From: Galactobacter caseinivorans
Lineage (GTDB): Bacteria > Actinomycetota > Actinomycetes > Actinomycetales > Micrococcaceae
Assembly: GCF_003640665.1 (NCBI RefSeq)
Contig: NZ_QQXL01000002.1
Location: forward strand, 62,001-126,000
Direction of reading: 5' to 3'
DNA: 64,000 nucleotides
Below the pieces are notes generated by a model. That model had not been told where the DNA came from. It saw only the letters and a list, made by a program, of their open reading frames with translations, and did no database searches. Position numbers and translations under genes: made by a program. Shown here one piece after another: positions 52,718 through 60,825 of this stretch. The stretch's first letter is position 1, and the number at the start of each line of letters is the position of its first letter.

Positions 52718-53230
52718 TTGTTGAGCCCGTCCGCCTTCGCGAGGCCAGTCGCGGTCGCCGCGGCGCTCGCACTCGTTGCGGCTTCGCTGTCCGGCTGCAC
52801 GGTTGATGAGGAGGCCCCGGCCGTGTCCTCCGGATCGCCGACCGCCTCCGCGCCGTCTTCCTCACAGCGCACCGCGGCGGCAGGAGACTTGGCCGGCCAG
52901 GCCATGGAGCAGGCCGGGATCCTGGCCGCATCCAAGAGCACCACGGTGGATTGTTCGAGTGGAGCGGCTCAGGTGAGTCAGGACGGCGCAGTGGTGCGCA
53001 TTAAGGGCGAGTGCAACAAGCTCACCGTGAGCGCCATAGGCGCCCTGGTCATCGCGGACTCGATCGGTTCCCTTGACGTCACGGGCACCGGCGTCGCCGT
53101 GGCAGCGGGCTCGCTGAAGCGGCTCACCATCAGCGGCACCGGCACCATGATCTCCTACGCCGGGACGCCGCCCGCCGTGGAAGATCGAGGCTCCGGCTCC
53201 GCAGTGTCCTCAGATCCGCTCACGGACTGA
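52718..53230 (+). CDS. Second DUF3060 lipoprotein
   Basis: A 170-aa lipoprotein, paralogous to the one before it. Signal peptide with lipobox LSGC (AALALVAASLSGCTVDEE), a shorter spacer (about 30-65) and the DUF3060 beta-repeat domain (VDCSSGAAQVSQDGAVVRI, LTVSAIGALVIADSIGSLDV) with the same two Cys. The start is unusual: two TTG codons in a row (52718 and 52721) follow GAGGGAG; either could initiate. The 51-nt gap from the first lipoprotein suggests co-transcription. Confidence 0.78.
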   Translation: MLSPSAFARPVAVAAALALVAASLSGCTVDEEAPAVSSGSPTASAPSSSQRTAAAGDLAGQAMEQAGILAASKSTTVDCSSGAAQVSQDGAVVRIKGECNKLTVSAIGALVIADSIGSLDVTGTGVAVAAGSLKRLTISGTGTMISYAGTPPAVEDRGSGSAVSSDPLTD

Positions 53231-53251
53231 GGCCGGCGGTCCCACTGCCAA

Positions 53252-53265
53252 CCTGTGGCCACAGG
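53252..53265. terminator. Small palindrome between convergent genes
   Basis: CCTGTGGCCACAGG is a perfect 14-bp palindrome in the 67-nt gap between the second DUF3060 lipoprotein and the Rieske gene. It is a weak bidirectional terminator candidate. Confidence 0.3.
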
Positions 53266-53297
53266 CGAACAGCGACCGGCTGCCCGCGACGGCGGGA

Positions 53298-53819
53298 TCA
53301 CAGGTAGACCATCACCCGGTCCTTTTCGATCGCGGCCGCGTAGCGCTCCAAGGGGCGCGGCGCCGGGCCGGACACCACGGAGCCGTCCTTGGCGCTGAAG
53401 GTGGATGAGTGGCAGTCACAGAAGAACTGCGTGTTCTCTGACGTGCCGACCTGGCACCCGGCGTGCGTGCAGACCGCCGAGTACGCCAGCACCGTGGTCT
53501 CGTCCTGGCGGTAGAGCAGCACATTGGCCTTATTGATGCTCACGGCCGCCTCCGCGCCCACGGCCAGCTCCGACGCCGCGAGCACGTCATGCCCCGTGCC
53601 GGACGCCGAGTCTGGGGCGGCAGGGGCCTGCTCCGGCGCGGCGGGGGCGGCGCATGCGGCCAGGCCCAACGCGGCGCCGGCAACCACGGTGCCGCCAAGC
53701 AGGGTCTGCCCCAGCATCTGGCGCCGGCTGCGACAACAGGAGCCGGCCTCCGTCACGGGCCTCGATGCGGCGGCAGAGGCAGAGGCAGAGGCAGGGGAAG
53801 AGGTCTCGGTGTGGCTCAT
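53298..53819 (-). CDS. Rieske 2Fe-2S lipoprotein with Tat-like signal
   Basis: A 173-aa protein. The N-terminus has a twin-arginine motif (SRRQML, Arg 32-33), a hydrophobic stretch and a lipobox LAAC with Cys56, so it may be exported folded by Tat and then lipid-anchored. The C-terminal Rieske domain has CTHAGC and CDCHSSTF, giving the two Cys and two His cluster ligands, and GPAPRPLE. A small single-domain Rieske protein of this kind is a ferredoxin-like electron carrier, not the large cytochrome bc1 subunit. The partner is unknown. ATG 53819 was chosen over 53861 since GGTGGAAAG lies upstream. The Ala/Ser-rich start is coded by GGCAGA hexamer repeats (minus strand of 53770-53795). Confidence 0.87.
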   Translation of the reverse strand: MSHTETSSPASASASAAASRPVTEAGSCCRSRRQMLGQTLLGGTVVAGAALGLAACAAPAAPEQAPAAPDSASGTGHDVLAASELAVGAEAAVSINKANVLLYRQDETTVLAYSAVCTHAGCQVGTSENTQFFCDCHSSTFSAKDGSVVSGPAPRPLERYAAAIEKDRVMVYL

Positions 53820-53910
53820 TCCGTCATCTTTCCACCTCGGCGCTGTGATTGCGCTGAGCATGATGCGGAAACTCGGTGCGGATGTTGGGTTGGGTAAAAC
53901 GGATTCTTTG

Positions 53911-53940
53911 CACGGCAGTCACACGGCAGTCACACGGCAG
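53911..53940. repeat. 11-bp tandem repeat
   Basis: CACGGCAGTCA occurs twice in tandem (53911-53921, 53922-53932) followed by a partial third copy, CACGGCAG (53933-53940). It lies about 90 nt upstream of the Rieske start. Confidence 0.8.
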
Positions 53941-53994
53941 CCGCCCGGCACGTGCCAGCGCCGTTGTGCTGCCCAAGATCCCGCAGACGCCGAC

Positions 53995-54021
53995 GGCGGC
54001 CGCCTGAGTCAGGCGACCGCC
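53995..54021 (-). terminator. Terminator of the fadA-fadB operon
   Basis: GGCGGCCGCCTGA and TCAGGCGACCGCC form a 13-bp stem with one mismatch and a minimal loop, 40 nt beyond the fadB stop. Confidence 0.65.
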
Positions 54022-54060
54022 GCTGGGCAGTGTGTTCCGAGTGTTCCCGGACGGTGAGGA

Positions 54061-56184
54061 TCAGCCGTGGAAGCGGCGACCGTTCACGCGCTCCGAGGCG
54101 CCCTCTGCGTCCAGGTACGGCGTGAGCCCGCCGATGAACATGGGGAAGCCCGCGCCCAGGATCATGCAGAGGTCAATGTCCTCTGGCCCGGCAACAACGC
54201 CCTCATCCAGCATGAGCTGAGCCTCCAACGCCAACGCATCCTGCGTGCGGCGCAACAGCTCCGGGCCCGTGAGGGGGCTGTCCCCGAAGCTCATGACGTC
54301 CATGGTGGACTGCGGGATGGAGACGGAGCCGTCCTCAGCCTTGACCCAGAGCGAGGTGATCTTGTGATCAATCAGGCTCTGGATGTTGGTGGAGAGCGGG
54401 AAGCGATCCGGGAAGGCGTGGTGCAGCGTCCCGGACACGTGCTGGGCCACCGGCAGGCCCACCATCGCGGCCAGCGTGAACGGCGACATGGGCAGGCCCA
54501 TGGGACGCAACGCGGTATCCGCGACCTCCGCCGGCGTGCCGGCGTCGAACGCCGCCTGGACCTCGCCCATGAGGCGCAGCAGTAGGCGGTTGACCACAAA
54601 GGCCGGAGCATCCTTGACCAGAACCGCGGTCTTGCGCAGGCCCTTGGCCGTCACGAACGCGGTGGAGAGCACCTCATCCGTGGTGGAGGGGCCACGCACA
54701 ATCTCCACCAGCGGCATGTGCGCCACCGGGTTGAAGAAGTGGAAGCCCACCAGACGCTCGGGGTGCTTCAGGTCAGCGGCCATCTCCGTGACGGAGAGCG
54801 AGGAGGTGTTGGTGGCCAGGATGCACTCGGGGGAGACAATGGCCTCCACCTCGGCAAACACGGCCTTCTTGACGCCAATCTCCTCAAAGACCGCCTCAAT
54901 GACCCAGTCGGCGTCCGCGTAGACGGACTTGTCCACGCTGCCCGTGATGAGTGCCTTGGTGCGGTTGGCGGCGTCCTGGCTGAGCTTGCCGCGGGAGAGC
55001 TGCTTCTCAATCTCAGAGTGGGCGTGGGACACACCCTTGTCCACGCGCGCCTGGTCCATGTCCGTCATGACCACGGGAACCTTGAGCTTCTGGGCAAAGA
55101 CGAGCGCCAACTGGGCGGCCATGAGGCCGGCACCCACCACGCCCACCTTGGTGACCGGGCGGGCCAGCTTCTTATCCGGCGCGCCTGCGGGGCGCTTGCC
55201 GCGCTTCTGCACCAGGTCAAGGAACGCGTAGACCGTGTGGTGGAACTGCGGCGTGCCCATCAGCTCGGTGAGCGCCTCCACCTCCAAAGCGGCGCCCTCC
55301 GGCTGGGAGAGCGTGCGGTTGGCCTCAAAGACGTCCAACACGCGCAGCGGGGCAGGGGCGGCTCCGGAGGTCTTGGCCTCCACCAGCGCGCGGGCCTTGG
55401 CAGTTGCCTTGGCCCAGCGCTGGGCCACCGCCTCATCCAGCGGATCCACAGCAAAGGGACGCTTGACCTCCACCGTGCCCTGGAGCACCTTGTCCGCCCA
55501 GAGCAGGGACTGCTCCAGGAAGTCGGCGGGCTCAAAGAGGGCATCGGCGCCGCCAAACTTGGCCAGGGTGGCGCCGTTCAGCGAGCGATTGTTGCTCAGC
55601 GGGTTCTCGATCATGACCGTCAGCGCGGCCTCGGGACCCACCAAGCGCGGCAGGCGGTAGACGCCGCCCCAGCCCGGGACCAGGCCGATGAAGGCCTCCG
55701 GCAGGCCCAGCCCGTTGGCACCCGTGGAGACGGTGCGGTAGGTGCAGGCCAGGGTGACCTCAAGGCCACCGCCCAGCGCCACGCCATTGATGAAGGAGAA
55801 CGTGGGCACGCCCAGGTCTGCGAGCTGGTCGTAGACGGCGTGGCCAAGGCGGGCCATGTCGCGGCCCTGCTCCGGCTCTCGCAGCGAGGACACGGCGGAC
55901 AGGTCCGCGCCGGCCGCAAAGACGTAGTCGGACCCGGTGACGCCAAGCGCCTGGATCTGGCCGGACGCGGCGCGGGCGCCCTGCTCGGCGATGGCGCGGC
56001 CAAACTCAATCATGGTCGCCGGGCCCAGGGTGGCCGGGCGGGTGTGATCATGCCCGTTGTCCAGGGTGATCAGCGCCAGGACCTGGCCGGAAGGCAGCTT
56101 GATGTCCTGCACGAACGAGTGCGTGACGACCTCGTCCGGGAGGATGTGAGTGAGGGACTCAAAGCGGGCAAACGCGTCGTTCAT
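54061..56184 (-). CDS. fadB: Fatty-acid oxidation multienzyme: enoyl-CoA hydratase / 3-hydroxyacyl-CoA dehydrogenase
   Basis: A 707-aa fused enzyme for two steps of beta-oxidation. The N-terminal half is an enoyl-CoA hydratase: GADLSAVSS, NGVALGGGLEVTLAC and GLPEAFIGLVPGWGG supply the two catalytic Glu. The C-terminal half is a 3-hydroxyacyl-CoA dehydrogenase with the NAD fold VGVVGAGLMAAQLA (near residue 345), TNTSSLSVTEMA and PERLVGFHFFNPVAHMPLVE with the catalytic His and Glu. ATG 56184 is chosen because AAAGGA lies before it; it follows the fadA stop by 1 nt. Co-transcribed with fadA. Confidence 0.94.
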   Translation of the reverse strand: MNDAFARFESLTHILPDEVVTHSFVQDIKLPSGQVLALITLDNGHDHTRPATLGPATMIEFGRAIAEQGARAASGQIQALGVTGSDYVFAAGADLSAVSSLREPEQGRDMARLGHAVYDQLADLGVPTFSFINGVALGGGLEVTLACTYRTVSTGANGLGLPEAFIGLVPGWGGVYRLPRLVGPEAALTVMIENPLSNNRSLNGATLAKFGGADALFEPADFLEQSLLWADKVLQGTVEVKRPFAVDPLDEAVAQRWAKATAKARALVEAKTSGAAPAPLRVLDVFEANRTLSQPEGAALEVEALTELMGTPQFHHTVYAFLDLVQKRGKRPAGAPDKKLARPVTKVGVVGAGLMAAQLALVFAQKLKVPVVMTDMDQARVDKGVSHAHSEIEKQLSRGKLSQDAANRTKALITGSVDKSVYADADWVIEAVFEEIGVKKAVFAEVEAIVSPECILATNTSSLSVTEMAADLKHPERLVGFHFFNPVAHMPLVEIVRGPSTTDEVLSTAFVTAKGLRKTAVLVKDAPAFVVNRLLLRLMGEVQAAFDAGTPAEVADTALRPMGLPMSPFTLAAMVGLPVAQHVSGTLHHAFPDRFPLSTNIQSLIDHKITSLWVKAEDGSVSIPQSTMDVMSFGDSPLTGPELLRRTQDALALEAQLMLDEGVVAGPEDIDLCMILGAGFPMFIGGLTPYLDAEGASERVNGRRFHG

Positions 56185-56185
56185 C

Positions 56186-57421
56186 TCAAGCGTCCTTTCC
56201 GTAGTTGGCGTGGTGCGGGTTTTCCCAGATGACGGTTGCGCCCATGCCGAGGCCAATGCACATGGTCGTGAGGCCATAGCGCACCTCCGGCTGACGCTCA
56301 AACTGGTGGGCCAGCTGGTTCATGAGGCGGATGCCGGAGGAGGCCAGGGGGTGACCCATGGCAATGGCTCCGCCGTACTGGTTCACGCGGGAGTCATCCT
56401 CGGCAATGCCGAAGTGATCCAGGAAGGCCAGGACCTGCACGGCGAAGGCCTCGTTGACCTCAAAGAGATCGATGTCCTCGATGCTTAGGCCGGCCTGCTT
56501 CAGCGCCTTCTCCGTGGCCGGAACCGGGCCAATGCCCATGACCTGCGGCTCCACACCCGCGTAGGCGAAGGAGACCATGCGCATGCGCACGGGCAGGCCC
56601 AACTCCTCGGCGGCGTCGGAGGAGGCCAGCAGGGCCGCCGTCGCGCCGTCGTTCAGGCCTGAAGCGTTACCAGCCGTGACGCGCCCGTGAGCGCGGAACG
56701 GGGTGCGCAGGGACGCCAGGTCCTCCAGGGAGGTGCCCGGACGCAGGGACTCGTCGGTGCCCTGCAGTGCAAAGCCGCCGTCCTTGACGCGAGCGGCGAC
56801 CTCTACCAGGTTGTCCTGGATGTCACCGCGTTCGTACGCTGCGCTGGCCTTGGCCTGGCTGGCCACGGCGTAGCGATCGGCGCGGTCCTTGGTGATGGCC
56901 GGGTAGCGATCATGCAGGTTCTCCGCGGTGTTGCCCATGTTCAGCGCGGCGGGATCCACCAGGCGCTCGGAGACAAAACGGGGGTTGGGGTCCACATTGG
57001 AGCCCATCGGGTGATGGCCCATGTGCTCCACGCCGCCGGCCACGACCACGTCCGCCGCGCCAAACGCGATGGCGCCGGCCAGGCTGGTGACTGCGGTCAT
57101 GGCGCCTGCGCACATGCGATCCACGGCGTAGCCGGGAACGGTGTTGGGCAGGCCGGCCAGCAGGGCCACGGTGCGGCCAAGGGTCAGGCCCTGGTCGCCG
57201 GTCTGGCTCGTGGCGGCAATCGCGACGTCGTCGATGCGTGCCGGGTCAAGGCCCGGGTTGCGGCGCAGCAACTCGCGCACCGTCTTCACGGAGAGATCAT
57301 CCGCGCGGACGGAGGCAAACATGCCCTTGTCGCCGGCCTTGCCGAACGGGGTACGGACCCCGTCAACAAATACGACGTCGCGGACCGCGCGATTGCGGTG
57401 GGTAGTGGGTTCTGGCGACAC
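56186..57421 (-). CDS. fadA: Acetyl-CoA C-acyltransferase (beta-ketothiolase)
   Basis: A 411-aa thiolase that cleaves 3-ketoacyl-CoA in the last step of beta-oxidation. VDRMCAGAMTAV holds the acyl-carrying Cys; VNEAFAVQVLAF, AMGHPLASSG with the catalytic His, and CIGLGMGATVIWE with the second Cys complete the set. GTG 57421 has TGGGAGG upstream and follows a clear promoter. The first part (VFVDGVRTPFGKAG) matches the usual thiolase N-terminus. Upstream of fadB with 1 nt between them, it forms the operon fadA-fadB. Confidence 0.94.
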   Translation of the reverse strand: MSPEPTTHRNRAVRDVVFVDGVRTPFGKAGDKGMFASVRADDLSVKTVRELLRRNPGLDPARIDDVAIAATSQTGDQGLTLGRTVALLAGLPNTVPGYAVDRMCAGAMTAVTSLAGAIAFGAADVVVAGGVEHMGHHPMGSNVDPNPRFVSERLVDPAALNMGNTAENLHDRYPAITKDRADRYAVASQAKASAAYERGDIQDNLVEVAARVKDGGFALQGTDESLRPGTSLEDLASLRTPFRAHGRVTAGNASGLNDGATAALLASSDAAEELGLPVRMRMVSFAYAGVEPQVMGIGPVPATEKALKQAGLSIEDIDLFEVNEAFAVQVLAFLDHFGIAEDDSRVNQYGGAIAMGHPLASSGIRLMNQLAHQFERQPEVRYGLTTMCIGLGMGATVIWENPHHANYGKDA

Positions 57422-57485
57422 AATGCCTCCCAGGAGGTGATAGAGGGTTCCCGACCAGCATGTCAGGAAAGGTGATCCTCGACAT

Positions 57486-57515
57486 ACGCTACTCACCGGT
57501 AACACTTCGGTGCAA
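57486..57515 (-). promoter_or_regulatory. fadA-fadB promoter with inverted repeat
   Basis: On the minus strand TTGCAC (57510-57515) and TAGCGT (57486-57491) are spaced 18 nt apart, giving a leader of about 58 nt. CACCG-N9-CGGTG (57494-57512) is an inverted repeat lying between and over the hexamers, a good position for a repressor of fatty-acid oxidation. Confidence 0.6.
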
Positions 57516-57539
57516 GCCGGACGCGCCCTGAGCGTAAAA

Positions 57540-57591
57540 GCCCCCGTTCGCGGAGGCGAACGGGGGCAAAAACGGGGGCAAAAACGGGGGC
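57540..57591 (-). terminator. rnd terminator with tandemly repeated arm
   Basis: On the minus strand, a 12-bp perfect stem (57540-57551 with 57556-57567, loop of 4) is followed by TTTT at 57539-57536, a classic intrinsic terminator. One arm is repeated: AAAAACGGGGGC at 57568-57579 and again at 57580-57591 (plus strand), so alternative stems can form. Confidence 0.85.
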
Positions 57592-57685
57592 AAAAAAGGG
57601 AGCTCAGGGTGCCCGAAAGTGCGAGCCGTGCTGGCCGCGGAAAGCTGGCGCTACCTCCGCGGCTGCTCGGGCGCTTCTTCCGCCA

Positions 57686-58954
57686 CTACTTCCGCAGCTG
57701 ATCCGGGTCAAGGAAGGCCACGGTGAGCACGGCGGCCGTGCGCTCCACCTGCCAGGTGCGTGCTCCCAGGCGGTAGAGCTCCTGGCTCATCCCGCTCAGG
57801 TCCACGGTCTGCGGCGGTCGCCAGCAGATCTGCTTGAGGATGGCCGGCGTGATCAGGTTCTCGCTCGGCATGCCCAGCTTCTCTGCCTCCCTGGCCACGC
57901 GATCCTTGGCGGTTTGATAGCGGGCGGCGGCCTCCGGGTGGCGCTCCGCCCACGCGCGCGGCGGCGGCGGGGTGTCGCTCTTGACGTGCAACAGCGGCAG
58001 GTCCTCTGTGGTGCGGGCGCGCTGCAACGCCGCCAGCCACCTGGGGGCCTCCTTGGACGCAAAACGCCCCACAAACCCTGAGGTGGCGATGAGCTGGGGC
58101 ACTGTGCGGGGCATGGCACGGGCGGCGGCAATGAGAGCTGTGTCTGGCAAGAGGCGGCCAGGGGCGCGGTCCTTGGCCTCCGCCAGGTGCTCGCGCTCCA
58201 TCCACAACTCCCGCACCGCGGCCAGCTGGGCCGGCTTGCGCAGCTGGTGCAGGCCGTGGGTGCGCCGCCACCGATCCTTCTTGGGGGCCGGGTCAGGCGC
58301 CGTGCGCTCCGCCTCAAACTCCTGGCGGGCAATCTCTTCCTTGCCCTGGCCGCGCAGCAGGGCGCCCATCAGCTCACGCAGCGGGATCAGCACCTCCACG
58401 TCAAGAGCGGCGTAGTTGAGCCACGGCTGGGGAAGGGGGCGGGTGGACCAGTCGGCGGCCGAGTGTTCCTTGGCCAGCTTGAGCCCCATCATGGTCTCCA
58501 CGACCGGCCCGAGACCCACGCGAGGCAGGCCGGCCAGCCGGGCGGCCAGCTCCGTATCGAAGAGCGCATCGGGGCTCATCCCCACCTCGTGGAGGCACGG
58601 AAGGTCCTGGTGCGCGGCATGCAGAATCCACTCCACCCCGCGCAGCGCCTCGTTGATGTCCGCGAGGTCTTCAAAGGCCTCCGGATCAATCAGGATGGTG
58701 CCGGAGCCCTCGCGGCGCAACTGCACCAGGAACGCGCGCTGACCGTAGCGGAACCCGGAGGCCCGTTCGGCGTCAACGGCCACCGGACCGGTGCCTGCAA
58801 CGAGGGCCCGGACGGCACCCTCCAGCGCGGTGGGCGTGTCAATGACGGGAGGGACGCCGTCTGAGGGGGCGGTGAGCGGGTGCAGTTGCTCCGGGTCGCG
58901 TTCAGGGATGAGGCCTGAGGCAAGGTCCGAAGGATCGAGGGGGAGAGCGGTCAT
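57686..58954 (-). CDS. rnd: Ribonuclease D (DEDD 3'-5' exonuclease with HRDC domain)
   Basis: A 422-aa enzyme for 3' trimming of structured RNA such as tRNA precursors. Exo I is PVAVDAERASGFRYGQRA (Asp, Glu), Exo II is HAAHQDLPCLHEVG (Asp), Exo III is LNYAALDVEVLIPL (Tyr, Asp; DEDDy type). The HRDC domain starts near residue 225 (HQLRKPAQLAAVRELWMERE). ATG 58954 has TAGAAT 9 nt upstream and no Shine-Dalgarno, fitting leaderless expression. It lies downstream of the DUF3000 gene, an order typical of Micrococcales. It ends at the terminator near 57540. Confidence 0.93.
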   Translation of the reverse strand: MTALPLDPSDLASGLIPERDPEQLHPLTAPSDGVPPVIDTPTALEGAVRALVAGTGPVAVDAERASGFRYGQRAFLVQLRREGSGTILIDPEAFEDLADINEALRGVEWILHAAHQDLPCLHEVGMSPDALFDTELAARLAGLPRVGLGPVVETMMGLKLAKEHSAADWSTRPLPQPWLNYAALDVEVLIPLRELMGALLRGQGKEEIARQEFEAERTAPDPAPKKDRWRRTHGLHQLRKPAQLAAVRELWMEREHLAEAKDRAPGRLLPDTALIAAARAMPRTVPQLIATSGFVGRFASKEAPRWLAALQRARTTEDLPLLHVKSDTPPPPRAWAERHPEAAARYQTAKDRVAREAEKLGMPSENLITPAILKQICWRPPQTVDLSGMSQELYRLGARTWQVERTAAVLTVAFLDPDQLRK

Positions 58955-58985
58955 GATGACCCGATTCTAGCCGCGATGGCGCGGC

Positions 58986-59582
58986 CTACGTGAGCCGGAC
59001 GCGGGGGAGGGGGATCACGCCCTCCGGGAGCGGCGGCAGTCCGGCGAAGGAGGCCACCATGTCCACCCAGGCCTCCAGGTGGCTGGTGACGTTGGGATGC
59101 AGCGGGGTCCAGGAGGCGCGCAGCTCAATATCGATGCGCTCCTCGCTGCCAGCCATGGACCCAAAGTTCTCCCCGAGCACGCGGGTGGCGGTGCCCCCGG
59201 CCATGGTGTGCGGCGCGTGGTGATCACGCAGCGCGTCCACCAGCCAGGTCCAGGCCACGGAGCCGAGCATTTGGTCGTTGCCCATCTGCGGATCCAGCTG
59301 GGCCCGTAGGAAGGTCACGATGCGGAAGGATCCGCCCCAGACGGGCTGCTCCTGCGGGTCATACAGCAAGATGAAGCGGCCGGTGGCCAGTTCCTCTTCT
59401 TCCTGGCCGGCCAGGACGGAGCCGCTCACGTCCGCGGAGAGTGCCACGGCGAAGGGGGCCAGTCGGGTGGGGGCCGGGATCTCTTCCAGGGTGACCTCGG
59501 AGCGCAGCGCGGCCCGGCGCAGGGAATCAAGCGCCGTTTCGAAGTCCCGGGGGAGGCCCACCCCCTGCCGTGTTACCGTCAC
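58986..59582 (-). CDS. DUF3000 domain protein
   Basis: A 198-aa protein of unknown function. It opens DFETALDSLRRAALRSEVTL and includes GRFILLYDPQEQPVWGGSFR, FLRAQLDPQMGNDQMLGSVA and the closing LEAWVDMVASFAGLPPLPEG, all marks of the DUF3000 family found in actinobacteria. No catalytic motif or membrane helix is seen. The GTG start has TACTCT 6 nt upstream, with GGGAG overlapping the gap, so either a leaderless or a leadered reading is possible. The neighbour rnd is conserved with it in related genomes. Confidence 0.85.
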   Translation of the reverse strand: MTVTRQGVGLPRDFETALDSLRRAALRSEVTLEEIPAPTRLAPFAVALSADVSGSVLAGQEEEELATGRFILLYDPQEQPVWGGSFRIVTFLRAQLDPQMGNDQMLGSVAWTWLVDALRDHHAPHTMAGGTATRVLGENFGSMAGSEERIDIELRASWTPLHPNVTSHLEAWVDMVASFAGLPPLPEGVIPLPRVRLT

Positions 59583-59636
59583 GCTCCCAGAGTAGGGTCG
59601 CTGGTCGACGCCGCGTGGGAACCACGCCGTTCCGGC

Positions 59637-60689
59637 TCACTGTGCCTGGCTGAGGAGCCGCGCCGCGGCCAGGAGATCCGTCACGGCGGAGCCGGGCGTA
59701 TCAAAGGCGCACATGAGCCGCGCGGGGGCGGCGGGGGTGCCCGCGCCGTGGAAGGTGAACTGCTGGCGCAGTGGCTCAAGCATGGCCTGAGGCAGGGAGA
59801 CAAAGACCGCGTTGGATTGCACTGGCTGGGCCAGTTCCACGCCGTCCAGTTGCTGCAGCTCCTGGCCAAGGCGTGCGGCCAGCCGGTTGGCGTGGGCCGC
59901 GTTGTTGCGCCACAGTTCTGAGCCATAGAGCGCGATGAGCTGGGCGGAGACGAAGCGCAGCTTGGAGACCAGCTGCAGGCTCCCCTTGCGCAGCAGCGGC
60001 ACGGCGTTGGCACCGGCCTCCGTGAAGGTCACAACCGCCTCCGCGAGCATGGCCCCATTTTTGGTGCCGCCCAGGCTCAGCACGTCCACCCCAGCGCCAG
60101 ACGTGAGCTGGCCAAGGCCAACCCCCAGGTGTTCCGCGGCGTGCACCAGACGGGAGCCGTCCACGTGCAGCGCCATGCCATGAGCATGCGCGGCCTTGGC
60201 CAGGGCCGCGGTCTCCTGTGGCGTGTAGGCGGTGCCGAGCTCAGTGACATTGGAGATGGACACCGTGGTGACTTGGGCATGGTGCTGATTGCCCAGGTCC
60301 TGGGCCGCGGCGTGGATCTGCTCCGGTCGCAGCTTGCCGTCCGGGGACGGCACGCTCACAATCTTGAGGCCGGCGCTGCGCTCCGGGGCGCCCGCCTCGT
60401 CCAGGTTGATATGGGCGCAGTGCGGAGTGAGGACCGCGCCCCAGCGTGGGGTCACCGCCTGCAGCGCCAAGACGTTGGCGCCGGTGCCGTTGAGCACGGG
60501 AAACGCCGTGACGCCTGGCCCAAAGTGTGAGCGGAGCACCTGTTGGAGCTGCTCCGTGTAAGGGTCTTCGCCGTAGGAGTCCACGTGGCCGCCGTTCGCG
60601 GAGGCAATGGCCGCCAGAACCTCCGGGTGGATCCCCGCGAGGTTATCGGAGGCAAAGGTGTGGCGATTCACGGGGTGCAAGGGGTTCAC
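59637..60689 (-). CDS. Low-specificity L-threonine aldolase
   Basis: A 350-aa pyridoxal-phosphate enzyme that splits threonine to glycine and acetaldehyde. ASDNLAGIHPEVLAAIASAN is the N-terminal signature, with HINLDEAGAPE, ALHVDGSRLVHAAEHLG (cofactor Asp and Arg) and DVLSLGGTKNGAMLAE, the Lys that binds the cofactor. The GTG at 60689 was chosen over a much longer in-frame reading because TACGAT lies 6 nt upstream and the family begins here; the extra upstream stretch is on the far side of a divergent gene. It is the ltaE/beta-eliminating lyase family. Confidence 0.9.
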   Translation of the reverse strand: MNPLHPVNRHTFASDNLAGIHPEVLAAIASANGGHVDSYGEDPYTEQLQQVLRSHFGPGVTAFPVLNGTGANVLALQAVTPRWGAVLTPHCAHINLDEAGAPERSAGLKIVSVPSPDGKLRPEQIHAAAQDLGNQHHAQVTTVSISNVTELGTAYTPQETAALAKAAHAHGMALHVDGSRLVHAAEHLGVGLGQLTSGAGVDVLSLGGTKNGAMLAEAVVTFTEAGANAVPLLRKGSLQLVSKLRFVSAQLIALYGSELWRNNAAHANRLAARLGQELQQLDGVELAQPVQSNAVFVSLPQAMLEPLRQQFTFHGAGTPAAPARLMCAFDTPGSAVTDLLAAARLLSQAQ

Positions 60690-60825
60690 GCACTCATCGT
60701 AAAGCGGTGGGTGCGACGTTGTGGCGCCGACGGAGGCACACAGGCGACCAGCCGCCGTCGAGCAGTAAACAACGATGTTGCTACACATACCCCCAGCGTT
60801 CAGGATCAAATGAGAGGATGACGCT

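Noticed and set aside
54718-56232. A 504-codon plus-strand frame opposite fadB
   Set aside because: No domain, and fadB has clear catalytic motifs throughout.
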